Shown here piece by piece: positions 1 through 4,966 of a stretch of 13,219 bases of DNA. The notes under the pieces are model-generated. The model had not been told where the DNA came from. It worked only from the letters and a program-made list of their open reading frames with translations, and searched no databases. Position 1 is the first letter of the stretch; every line of letters begins with the position of its first letter. The stretch lies in assembly GCA_933226995.1 (NCBI GenBank), contig CAKOFP010000139.1, positions 1 to 13,219 of the forward strand. The letters are read 5' to 3'. The translations under genes and the position numbers were made by a program. Source of the stretch: Candidatus Nitrosopolaris rasttigaisensis (lineage in GTDB: Archaea > Thermoproteota > Nitrososphaeria > Nitrososphaerales > Nitrososphaeraceae).

Positions 1-1
1 G

Positions 2-424
2 CTTTCATCTCTTTTTGAGCGGCCACTTCTAATATACGATGATACATGCCGTGTTTGCGGGCAATTCGCAATTTATGTTAATCATCTATCAAGAGGATGG
101 ATACGGATTGCCGGACACTATGATTCCTACGAGGCGAATGATGCTAAGAGCCTGATATTTCCAAATGATTATGACTCGACGAGCATGTTCTGGCTAATTA
201 ACACCAACGGTGCTTTCGGAGGTAGGGCAGGCCTGTTACCTGTGCTCGTGGAAATAATTAAGGGGACATTCCGAAAAACATGTGAGGTGGAGAACCCTAA
301 CCTGGCTTGTAGGGATATAGAAAAGAGATCCTGCTCATCGCCTCGGAGTACGTTTGCACGCATGATCTCTCTTTTTAAGAATAGTAAACAATATGGTTTC
401 GGGAACCTTGACGGATCTACGTGA
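2..424 (+). CDS. DCC-family (DUF393) thiol-disulfide oxidoreductase, 5'-truncated
   Basis: The frame is open from base 2 to the TGA at 422-424, so the gene begins upstream of the window; 140 residues are visible. Near the visible N-terminus is LLIYDDTCRVCGQFAIYV, which matches the YDxxCxxC signature of the DCC/DUF393 family. It is followed by RIAGHYDS, DSTSMFWLIN and GAFGGRAGLLPVL, which fit the family's core blocks. The family has a thioredoxin-like CxxC pair and is thought to act in thiol-disulfide exchange; a substrate cannot be deduced. The tail has further cysteines that I cannot assign a role. Only a few residues are probably missing, since the YDxxCxxC motif normally lies close to the start. 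The last bases overlap a GTG-initiated ORF (GTGA at 421-424). Family assignment is from recognised motifs. Confidence 0.72.
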   Translation, partial: LSSLFERPLLIYDDTCRVCGQFAIYVNHLSRGWIRIAGHYDSYEANDAKSLIFPNDYDSTSMFWLINTNGAFGGRAGLLPVLVEIIKGTFRKTCEVENPNLACRDIEKRSCSSPRSTFARMISLFKNSKQYGFGNLDGST

Positions 425-585
425 ATATCCACACGTTCGACTTGAACAAGAATTGTATGACAGAAGACAAATATTCGACGAGCAGAATTACAAATTTTAT
501 CAAGACCGTGAAGTGGACTTACCGTGTCTATCCGGTAGACACAAAATTGGATATCGGCGTTAAAGTTAATACCAATCCCTCGTAA
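421..585 (+). CDS. Small hypothetical protein, 54 aa, GTG start
   Basis: An uninterrupted frame begins with a GTG that shares four bases (GTGA) with the stop of the DCC gene and ends at TAA 583-585, twelve bases before the SRP19 start. The product starts (G/M)NIHTFDLNKN and ends IGVKVNTNPS; it looks soluble and mildly basic and has a single Cys. A shorter version could start at the ATG at 457. I recognise no family. Tight packing between two genes and stop/start overlap favour translation, but 54 codons can be open by chance. A 7-bp inverted repeat at 524-542 lies inside it. An alternative is a non-coding spacer carrying the SRP19 promoter (AT-rich stretch near 560-572). Confidence 0.4.
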   Translation: MNIHTFDLNKNCMTEDKYSTSRITNFIKTVKWTYRVYPVDTKLDIGVKVNTNPS

Positions 586-597
586 ACTGTATTCCAA

Positions 598-915
598 TTG
601 AAAGATTACGATCACATTATACTGTGGCTTGATTACTTTAACAAGACTCTCCCGAGACGTAAGGGGCGTAGGGTAAAAAGTGAGCGCGCAGTTTTTGATC
701 CAACAGTTGCAGATTTGATTGACGCTGCAAAAGAGGCCGGTTACGAGCCATTGCCGCAAGAGACCGCTGAACAGGTGAGATACCCGAGAAGATCTTTCGT
801 AAGATCGGGTTACATTGTACTGCCAAAATCGGCAGAACAAAAAAAATCGACTATTCTTGAGTGCGTAGGGGAAAAAATGCGGCAGAAGAGTAAACAGAAA
901 ACCAGGGAAAGATAG
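598..915 (+). CDS. srp19: Signal recognition particle subunit SRP19
   Basis: This is the 105-residue archaeal SRP19, which binds SRP (7S) RNA and prepares it for SRP54 in co-translational membrane targeting. The N-terminus MKDYDHIILWLDYFNKTLPR followed by RKGRRVKSERAVFDPT is the family signature: Trp/Asp-rich first strand, then the basic RNA-contacting loop. The later YPRRSFVRSGYIV segment (about residues 62-74) is also typical. The C-terminal 20 residues are Lys/Arg-rich, as expected for RNA binding. The start is the TTG at 598: an in-frame TAA lies at 583-585 with no ATG or GTG between, and the family motif begins with this codon. Gar1 follows after 40 bases on the same strand, a pairing seen in other archaea and consistent with one RNP-component transcript. 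The SRP RNA gene itself is not visible here. Confidence 0.93.
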   Translation: MKDYDHIILWLDYFNKTLPRRKGRRVKSERAVFDPTVADLIDAAKEAGYEPLPQETAEQVRYPRRSFVRSGYIVLPKSAEQKKSTILECVGEKMRQKSKQKTRER

Positions 916-955
916 GCAAGTGAATATCAACACTTATTCGTAAGATAACCTAATT

Positions 956-1270
956 ATGGCTGCTCAAACAGAGGGCAATCAAAGAGTGATGACTAAAGAT
1001 CTTCAAGAGCGTCAAGAGGTTGGAGAGGTTATGCATTTAGCAAAAAGCAGTAGGCTCATTGTACGACTACTTGGTTCCTCGGGCAAGGAAACTCGACCTG
1101 GAGAGATATTAGTCGACCAAAAGGGTAGAGGTGTGGGCAAGGTTTTGGAGGTAATAGGCCCGGTGTCGGCACCATACGCGTCAGTAATACCTTTAACAGA
1201 CAGGACCAATAAGGTTCTTGGAATAAAAGTATATCGTGGTAGACCGTTACGTTCTAAACGCCAACGATGA
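956..1270 (+). CDS. gar1: H/ACA RNP component Gar1
   Basis: The product resembles archaeal Gar1, the small beta-barrel protein that binds the Cbf5 pseudouridine synthase and controls substrate release in H/ACA guide RNPs. Recognisable blocks are EVMHLAKSSRLIVRL (residues 24-38), PGEILVDQKGRGVGKVLEVIGPV (48-70) and SAPYASVIPL (71-80). The tail RGRPLRSKRQR is basic. The length of 104 aa is slightly above the minimal family size because of about 20 extra N-terminal residues. The in-frame ATG at 989 would give a more usual N-terminus, so the true start could be there. It sits 40 bases after srp19 on the same strand and is probably cotranscribed. No H/ACA guide RNA was recognised nearby. Confidence 0.9.
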   Translation: MAAQTEGNQRVMTKDLQERQEVGEVMHLAKSSRLIVRLLGSSGKETRPGEILVDQKGRGVGKVLEVIGPVSAPYASVIPLTDRTNKVLGIKVYRGRPLRSKRQR

Positions 1271-1350
1271 ATCGCCTGGGGCTGCCGTCACATTACTTCC
1301 GTCTGCCCATTGGTCGGTGCGAAGAATCAAGTACAATCCGGTATTAGTAA

Positions 1351-1360
1351 TTTTTATAAT
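1351..1360 (+). promoter_or_regulatory. TATA-like box before the 70-aa membrane protein gene
   Basis: TTTTTATAAT lies with its centre about 27 bases before the ATG at 1383. Archaeal transcription normally starts about 25-27 bases after the TATA centre, so the mRNA would begin at or next to the start codon (leaderless). Confidence 0.5.
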
Positions 1361-1382
1361 AGATGGCTGAACATTATCCGTT

Positions 1383-1595
1383 ATGTTACGAATAAATACT
1401 GAAATTATAACTGGAATCGCTTTAATCTTCCTTGCAATCTTATTCATGTATGGTAGCCTATTTTTTAAGGCATGGGCACTTATACTTATTGTAGACTATG
1501 TTCTGATTGCTATAGGCGGAGGTTTTATCGCATTAGGAGTGTGGACGTTGCGTAATTATGAAAAAGAGAGAACTGAAAGGCCCAGCCATCACTAA
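1383..1595 (+). CDS. Small two-helix membrane protein, 70 aa
   Basis: A 70-residue protein made almost entirely of two hydrophobic segments (roughly residues 8-27 and 30-53). These are linked by a very short turn containing FKAW, followed by a charged tail RNYEKERTERPSHH. This gives a helical hairpin in the membrane; by the positive-inside rule the basic C-terminus is probably cytoplasmic. A glycine cluster IGGGF in the second helix could allow close helix packing. It has its own TATA-like box 27 bases upstream and follows gar1 after 112 bases, so it is probably a separate transcription unit. I do not recognise a family; small membrane proteins of this design are common and poorly characterised in these archaea. 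Confidence 0.7.
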   Translation: MLRINTEIITGIALIFLAILFMYGSLFFKAWALILIVDYVLIAIGGGFIALGVWTLRNYEKERTERPSHH

Positions 1596-1683
1596 ATAAT
1601 TGCTGACTAGGCAATAGATCAATTTTGTGTTGATGATATCTGGATGAACAACGGCCATTGAATAGCATCAGAAAGTGTTGAAG

Positions 1684-1692
1684 TTTATAAAA
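1684..1692 (+). promoter_or_regulatory. Strong TATA box in the 352-base gap after the membrane protein
   Basis: TTTATAAAA is one of the best TATA matches in the window. It lies about 30 bases before the ATG at 1718, placing a start site near 1713-1715. It argues that something is transcribed here: the 47-aa ORF at 1718 or an RNA. Apart from that ORF I see nothing supportable in 1596-1947; no tRNA-like T-arm was found. Confidence 0.45.
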
Positions 1693-1717
1693 CAGCGCAC
1701 CTTAGTTACCACCCGAT

Positions 1718-1861
1718 ATGGGGCGTAGAAGAAGGACTAGGACAAAACCTCAACATATCCGACGCACAGTTGAAGGGTTAATCCAATGCGTTTCATTGGA
1801 ATATGAGATAGCGACCTTTAAAATCTCTACATTTAGCTCACTGATTGGACCTGAATCATAG
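1718..1861 (+). CDS. 47-aa Arg-rich ORF, possibly a truncated Elf1-like protein
   Basis: ATG at 1718 to TAG at 1859-1861 encodes a 47-residue product beginning MGRRRRTRTK, then IRRTVEGLIQCVSLEYEIAT. The MGRRRR start and a Cys after about 23 residues recall the archaeal/eukaryotic transcription elongation factor Elf1 (MGRRxRK...CPxCG...CxxC). However, only one cysteine is present and the ORF stops where the second half of the zinc ribbon should be. It sits about 30 bases behind a strong TATA box. Either it is a decayed or shortened Elf1 relative, an unrelated basic peptide, or chance. Identity is an inference from the N-terminus only. Confidence 0.3.
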   Translation: MGRRRRTRTKPQHIRRTVEGLIQCVSLEYEIATFKISTFSSLIGPES

Positions 1862-1947
1862 CCACGTTCAATTTCATTATCCGTTTGTTTAGATTAATTC
1901 GATCTTAACGATCACATTTTTGTATGTCATTCCATCCCTATTAATAG

Positions 1948-2208
1948 ATGGTAGATAGAATCGACTACGTTGGCAAAGTTTACGTTTACAGCAGCGGTAT
2001 GTCTGAAGATATCGTTAAGGCTAGCAAACAAAAATTGGAAGAATTCGGTGTTAATGAAAATGATATTGTCATCATTGGACTACCGGAAGGTGTGCCCCAA
2101 GGTTCAATTTTGGTGACCATCTGGCCACATTATCTATCTGTTGCGAGAGTAAAGCGAGTCAGGGAAGGTTCGATCTATGCACCTCAACTTTTCAATATCG
2201 ACCTTTGA
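1948..2208 (+). CDS. Conserved-looking hypothetical protein, 86 aa
   Basis: ATG at 1948 to TGA at 2206-2208. The product reads as a compact soluble domain. It has a strand-rich start (DYVGKVYVYSSG), a helix with alternating charge (SEDIVKASKQKLEEFGV), a strand DIVIIGLP, a turn EGVPQGS, a strand ILVTIWPHYLSVARV and a short tail. It has no cysteine, no membrane segment and no motif that I can tie to a family. A weak TATA-like stretch (CATTTTTGTA, 1915-1924) lies about 28 bases upstream. It heads a run of small same-strand genes (2265 and 2476), with 56 bases to the next. Coding is likely because composition and secondary-structure periodicity look natural; function is unknown. Confidence 0.65.
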   Translation: MVDRIDYVGKVYVYSSGMSEDIVKASKQKLEEFGVNENDIVIIGLPEGVPQGSILVTIWPHYLSVARVKRVREGSIYAPQLFNIDL

Positions 2209-2264
2209 TTTAGTCAGTTCAGAAAACATTAAAATTCTAATTAGTCCTCTTCTTGGAGCGGCAA

Positions 2265-2414
2265 ATGACATTAACGTTCTTTTGTAAACGAGGTCGACAT
2301 GGTGAATGTCCGGGAGAATGGCCAGTGGATGACAGAGGTAGGCATGATCATGACTGTTCTTTTGATATAAAAATGACAAAGTGCATCTGCAATTGCCACG
2401 CTATGAGAAGTTAA
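2265..2414 (+). CDS. Cys/His-rich miniprotein, 49 aa
   Basis: ATG at 2265 to TAA at 2412-2414 encodes 49 residues beginning MTLTFFCKRGRHGEC and ending TKCICNCHAMRS. It contains six cysteines (residues 7, 15, 31, 40, 42, 44) and five histidines (12, 27, 29, 45 among them), with a C-terminal CxCxCH cluster. The spacing of CKxGxHGEC, WPVDD and CxCNCH suggests one or two structural metal sites, most likely zinc, or a disulfide-stabilised fold. Random 49-codon ORFs rarely hold six cysteines in such an arrangement. An AT-rich stretch (ATTAAAATTCTAA, 2228-2240) sits about 31 bases upstream. A second Cys-rich gene follows after 61 bases. I recall similar small CxCxCH proteins in archaea but cannot name a family. 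Confidence 0.62.
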   Translation: MTLTFFCKRGRHGECPGEWPVDDRGRHDHDCSFDIKMTKCICNCHAMRS

Positions 2415-2461
2415 CCTTTATTATTACTTAATGAAGCAATCATTAGGAATGGAACCAACGC

Positions 2462-2466
2462 GGAGG
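2462..2466 (+). promoter_or_regulatory. Shine-Dalgarno GGAGG selecting the 2476 start
   Basis: GGAGG matches the complement of the archaeal 16S 3' end and ends 9 bases before the ATG at 2476. In-frame ATGs at 2431 and 2449 lack such a site. It is one of few clear SD sequences in the window and suggests translation as an internal gene of a longer transcript from 2265. Confidence 0.5.
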
Positions 2467-2475
2467 AATCTTCAT

Positions 2476-2607
2476 ATGGATCTTAGGATTTGTGCTTTTT
2501 GCGGTGCCACAATAGAAGAGAATATGAGCATCTGCAACAAGTGTAGAAGTAGATATAATCTCAGCGCCTATGAGCATCAAAATGACGGATGTGGCTGTGA
2601 TGAGTAA
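2476..2607 (+). CDS. Zinc-ribbon miniprotein, 43 aa
   Basis: ATG at 2476 to TAA at 2605-2607 encodes 43 residues. CAFCG (residues 6-10) and CNKC (20-23) form two CxxC knuckles ten residues apart, the classic small zinc-ribbon layout. A third pair, CGC (39-41), lies in the acidic tail DGCGCDE. The zinc-ribbon core explains nearly the whole length, so the protein is probably a minimal nucleic-acid- or protein-binding module. The start is supported by GGAGG at 2462-2466; in-frame ATGs at 2449 and 2431 would give 52 or 58 aa. It follows the Cys-rich 2265 gene by 61 bases and may be cotranscribed with it. The fold is clear from motif spacing; the role is not. Confidence 0.65.
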   Translation: MDLRICAFCGATIEENMSICNKCRSRYNLSAYEHQNDGCGCDE

Positions 2608-2669
2608 TCGTCTCTAGTCCTCTAGGTACTTAGGCTGCTATTCTACCTCGTGCAGAAACTAGGAGTTGA

Positions 2670-2677
2670 CATATATA
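2670..2677 (+). promoter_or_regulatory. Orphan TATA box
   Basis: CATATATA in the 151-base gap between the convergent genes ending at 2607 and 2759. It predicts transcription starting near 2700, but no sizeable ORF follows: MARARVG at 2679 stops at once and an ORF at 2702 gives only 17 residues. Confidence 0.3.
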
Positions 2678-2699
2678 GATGGCTAGAGCACGAGTGGGT

Positions 2700-2747
2700 T
2701 AATGCTTGATGCTCAGGGGTCAGAAAGTGGTGATACAATCACCTTTT
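2700..2747 (+). ncRNA. Possible short RNA ending in a hairpin
   Basis: About 26 bases after the orphan TATA box begins a stretch of roughly 48 bases that ends in a perfect 6-bp stem (GGTGAT / ATCACC, loop ACA, 2729-2743) followed by four T. Promoter, short body and hairpin-T end together resemble a small RNA gene. A 17-codon ORF (2702-2755) overlaps it. This is inference from arrangement only, and each element could occur by chance. Confidence 0.22.
2729..2747. terminator. Hairpin between convergent genes
   Basis: GGTGAT-ACA-ATCACC followed by TTTT on the + strand. On the - strand the same hairpin lies 16 bases after the stop of the dephospho-CoA kinase gene, so it could mark the end of transcripts from both sides. 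Archaeal termination depends mainly on T-tracts, and this one is short. Confidence 0.3.
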
Positions 2748-2758
2748 CGGATTGAAAA

Positions 2759-3313
2759 TCATTCAGCCACCGCGTCATCATATCCCCCTATCCAGTCAAT
2801 TCCTAAACTCTCCATTAAGTCTTTGGCCCTTTTACGTGTATTAGAATCGATCTTAACAATGACAATTCCTTTTAACGGCTGTCCGTACAGAACGATTGAG
2901 CCATAGGGAACCAGTAGAAAAATCGGCAAGGCTAGAAGGTCCTCCTCACCCTCAACAATAACTCTCACCGGATTAGTACTACTCGCTTTTACTGCATTTC
3001 GTAACACCTGAACTGCTCCTCTTGAAATAGTCCCGGCAGGATTCGAACATCTGAGTTGCAATACCTGATTTTGTAAAAGCGAGTCACCCCCAGCTGTTCT
3101 GCGTTGTACTCGTCTCTCTCTGCCATCTACAACGCATATGCTAGGAACGATTCCATACAAAGTCACACGGTCGGTCGTAGCGTCACCAACCGAAACAATC
3201 AACTTCGCATGTTCTACCGAACTGTATAACTTCACCTTGTTGACACTCTTGTTCTCAAGAAGTAGGCCGAATGGTTCTTTTAGAATACGAAGTTTTTCAG
3301 GACTGAGGAACAT
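2759..3313 (-). CDS. GTP-dependent dephospho-CoA kinase (DUF359 family)
   Basis: This family phosphorylates dephospho-CoA with GTP, the last step of coenzyme A synthesis in archaea that lack bacterial CoaE. The 184-residue length is normal. Diagnostic blocks are SVGDATTDRVTLYG (41-54) with the Gly-Asp pair, PSICVVDGRERR (57-68), NPAGTIS (91-97), VEGEEDLLALP (120-130) and GSIVLYGQPLKGIVIV (138-153). The acidic residues in the GD, VDG and GEEDL blocks are those expected to bind metal and nucleotide. It starts with ATG at 3313, 17 bases inside the end of the upstream mrp gene, so the two are probably cotranscribed from the mrp promoter. The conserved NPAG block is encoded by DNA that imitates a tRNA T-arm. 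Confidence 0.9.
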   Translation of the reverse strand: MFLSPEKLRILKEPFGLLLENKSVNKVKLYSSVEHAKLIVSVGDATTDRVTLYGIVPSICVVDGRERRVQRRTAGGDSLLQNQVLQLRCSNPAGTISRGAVQVLRNAVKASSTNPVRVIVEGEEDLLALPIFLLVPYGSIVLYGQPLKGIVIVKIDSNTRKRAKDLMESLGIDWIGGYDDAVAE

Positions 3314-4427
3314 TATGGGGTTCCGTTTGACTTGCAGTATCGTTACGAGGGCGTCCCTCCGCCTCAGCCTCTTCCAAAGCCTTCAACTCAGCTGCAATAA
3401 CACTAATTCTCCCCGCTACCGTTTTGGCAACATTGGTAAACGCATTAGCCTGAATCGAACTAGGTTCTGACAGAATTATTGGTTTGCCTGTATCGCTTCC
3501 CTCCATAATCTGTGTGTGAAGTGGTATTTCCCCCACGAAAGGGACGTTGAATTTCTCGCTGACCCTCTGACCGCCTCCTTTGCCAAAGATATGGATCCGT
3601 TCCTGGCAGTGAGGGCATTCGAGGTGGCTCATGTTCTCAATCACTCCTATGATAGGAACGTTTAGTTTGTTAAACATACCAATCGCCTTCACCGCAACAT
3701 TCATGGCAACTTCCTGGGGAGTAGTTACGATAAGTATCCCTGTGATTGGTATTGTCTGTGCCATCGTCAGAGGCGCGTCACCAGTGCCTGGTGGCAAGTC
3801 TATTATCAAATAGTCGAGATCACCCCAGTTAACGTCAGTCAAGAATTGCTTGACAATGCCGGAAACTATTGGGCCCCTGTATATTCCGGCCTGCTGAGAC
3901 TGCTCATAGAAAAATCCCATTGATATTACCTTGACTCCATCCGAAATAATCGGCTGAATCTTATTATTGGTAACTTCAGGAGTTTGCTTAAGACCAAGCA
4001 TCAGCGGCACGCTAGGGCCATAAACATCAGCATCCAGTAATCCCACTTTTGCGCCGGTCTTTGCTAGTGTTAGCGCCAGGTTTACGGAGACGGTAGTCTT
4101 TCCGACGCCTCCCTTACCACTTGCGACCGCTATTATATTTTTAACACCGGGCAGTATCTCATCCATAGAGATGGCGCGCCCCTCCATGACTCGTGCCGTA
4201 ACTCTCAGGTTTAGATCTGTCACGCCTATACTCGCAATAGCGTTCCTAACATCCTGCTCTATTTCGCTATTAAAGGGACAAGCGGGAGTGGTGAGCTGAA
4301 GAGTAAACGCCACTTTTCCATCATTAATCGCTAGATCTTTAATCATCCCCATCGATACAATATCTTTATGCAATTCTGGATCTACAACTTTCTTCAATGA
4401 AGACAGTACTTGATCTACCGTAACCAT
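3297..4427 (-). CDS. Mrp/NBP35-family Fe-S cluster carrier ATPase
   Basis: This is a P-loop ATPase of the Mrp/ApbC/NBP35 group, a cytosolic carrier that receives and hands on 4Fe-4S clusters. From the ATG at 4427 it is 376 aa. The N-terminal DUF59/MIP18-like domain (residues 1-80, VDPELHKDIVSMGM and TTPACPF) precedes the deviant Walker A SGKGGVGKTT (103-112), the DADVYGPS switch region and DLPPGTGD. The CPHC pair at residues 271-274 is where two subunits bridge the cluster. The C-terminal 30 residues are Glu/Ala-rich and look flexible. A longer frame reaches a TTG at 4475, but the TATA box at 4457-4464 lies between the two starts, so a transcript from it could not include the TTG. The dephospho-CoA kinase gene overlaps its end by 17 bases. 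Confidence 0.95.
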   Translation of the reverse strand: MVTVDQVLSSLKKVVDPELHKDIVSMGMIKDLAINDGKVAFTLQLTTPACPFNSEIEQDVRNAIASIGVTDLNLRVTARVMEGRAISMDEILPGVKNIIAVASGKGGVGKTTVSVNLALTLAKTGAKVGLLDADVYGPSVPLMLGLKQTPEVTNNKIQPIISDGVKVISMGFFYEQSQQAGIYRGPIVSGIVKQFLTDVNWGDLDYLIIDLPPGTGDAPLTMAQTIPITGILIVTTPQEVAMNVAVKAIGMFNKLNVPIIGVIENMSHLECPHCQERIHIFGKGGGQRVSEKFNVPFVGEIPLHTQIMEGSDTGKPIILSEPSSIQANAFTNVAKTVAGRISVIAAELKALEEAEAEGRPRNDTASQTEPHNVPQS

Positions 4428-4456
4428 GCTGGATGATGCAAATTCGGTGATACTGT

Positions 4457-4464
4457 ATTTAAAT
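4457..4464. promoter_or_regulatory. Palindromic TATA box, possible shared divergent promoter
   Basis: ATTTAAAT is a perfect palindrome whose centre lies about 34 bases from the mrp ATG (4427, - strand) and about 34 bases from an ATG at 4495 on the + strand. With start sites 25-27 bases away, both mRNAs would have leaders of about 7 bases. It fixes the mrp start and supports a real gene at 4495. Confidence 0.5.
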
Positions 4465-4494
4465 GATACATCCAAGGCTCATCCGAGACACTTA

Positions 4495-4739
4495 ATGACA
4501 GAAATTGATTTTCTTGGCAACGATCTCAGATCACACTCAAAAGAGTTGATTTCTTGGAAAAATATGTGCAAATTCTAAGCAATGCTGTAGTATTTCTTGG
4601 CGAGAAAATTAGAGATCGAGCCTATTCAAACGCAACTAAACCAAATGAAAGAGGAACAAGCACAATTACCATAGATAAAGGACGTTTACTGCAATTGAAT
4701 AATGAGATGTTAGATTCATTTCGAACTCAGATGGACTGA
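4495..4739 (+). pseudogene. Small hypothetical gene, apparently frameshifted in an A-run
   Basis: ATG at 4495 reads MTEIDFLGND...SWKN but meets TAA after 27 codons. The frame one base back is open on to the TGA at 4737-4739, through KYVQILSNAVVFLGEKIRDR to SFRTQMD. The switch falls at TGGAAAAATATG (4555-4566): with six A instead of five the two halves join as SWKKYVQIL in one 81-aa, helix-rich product. So either one A has been lost (mutation or a homopolymer sequencing error), or translation starts at the TTG at 4554 and gives only 61 aa. The ATG position relative to the palindromic TATA box favours the joined gene. No family is recognised. The stretch from 4740 to the inositol synthase start holds nothing I can support. 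Confidence 0.45.
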
Positions 4740-4966
4740 CTATTTTGACTTCTCTGACAGGCTTAAAATAAGAATGCCCATTTCAGGTCTTGAACTGCTA
4801 GTGGCCCTATCTAGAATTGCAAGCACGTGTTGGACAAATCCTCCCCAATTGATTCCCAACAACGGAATCAAACACCTGATGGTTCATCAGACAAAAATTT
4901 TGCAATCTCGCTTTCCCTTAAACTCAAAAAAGTTAAATCATCTTCGAATTTTAAAACGTACTCATA

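Noticed and set aside
524..542. Perfect 7-bp inverted repeat GTGTCTA-TCCGG-TAGACAC
   Set aside because: It lies in an apparent coding frame, has no T-tract, and is not positioned as a terminator or operator; probably chance.
169..933. 254-codon - strand open frame
   Set aside because: It is antisense to the DCC gene, the 54-aa ORF and SRP19, has no recognisable domain, and its existence is explained by codon bias of SRP19 and its neighbours.
3032..3050. tRNA T-arm-like sequence on the - strand (GTTCGAATCCTGCCGGG)
   Set aside because: It encodes the conserved NPAG block of the dephospho-CoA kinase in frame; no matching acceptor, D-arm or anticodon stem is found around it.
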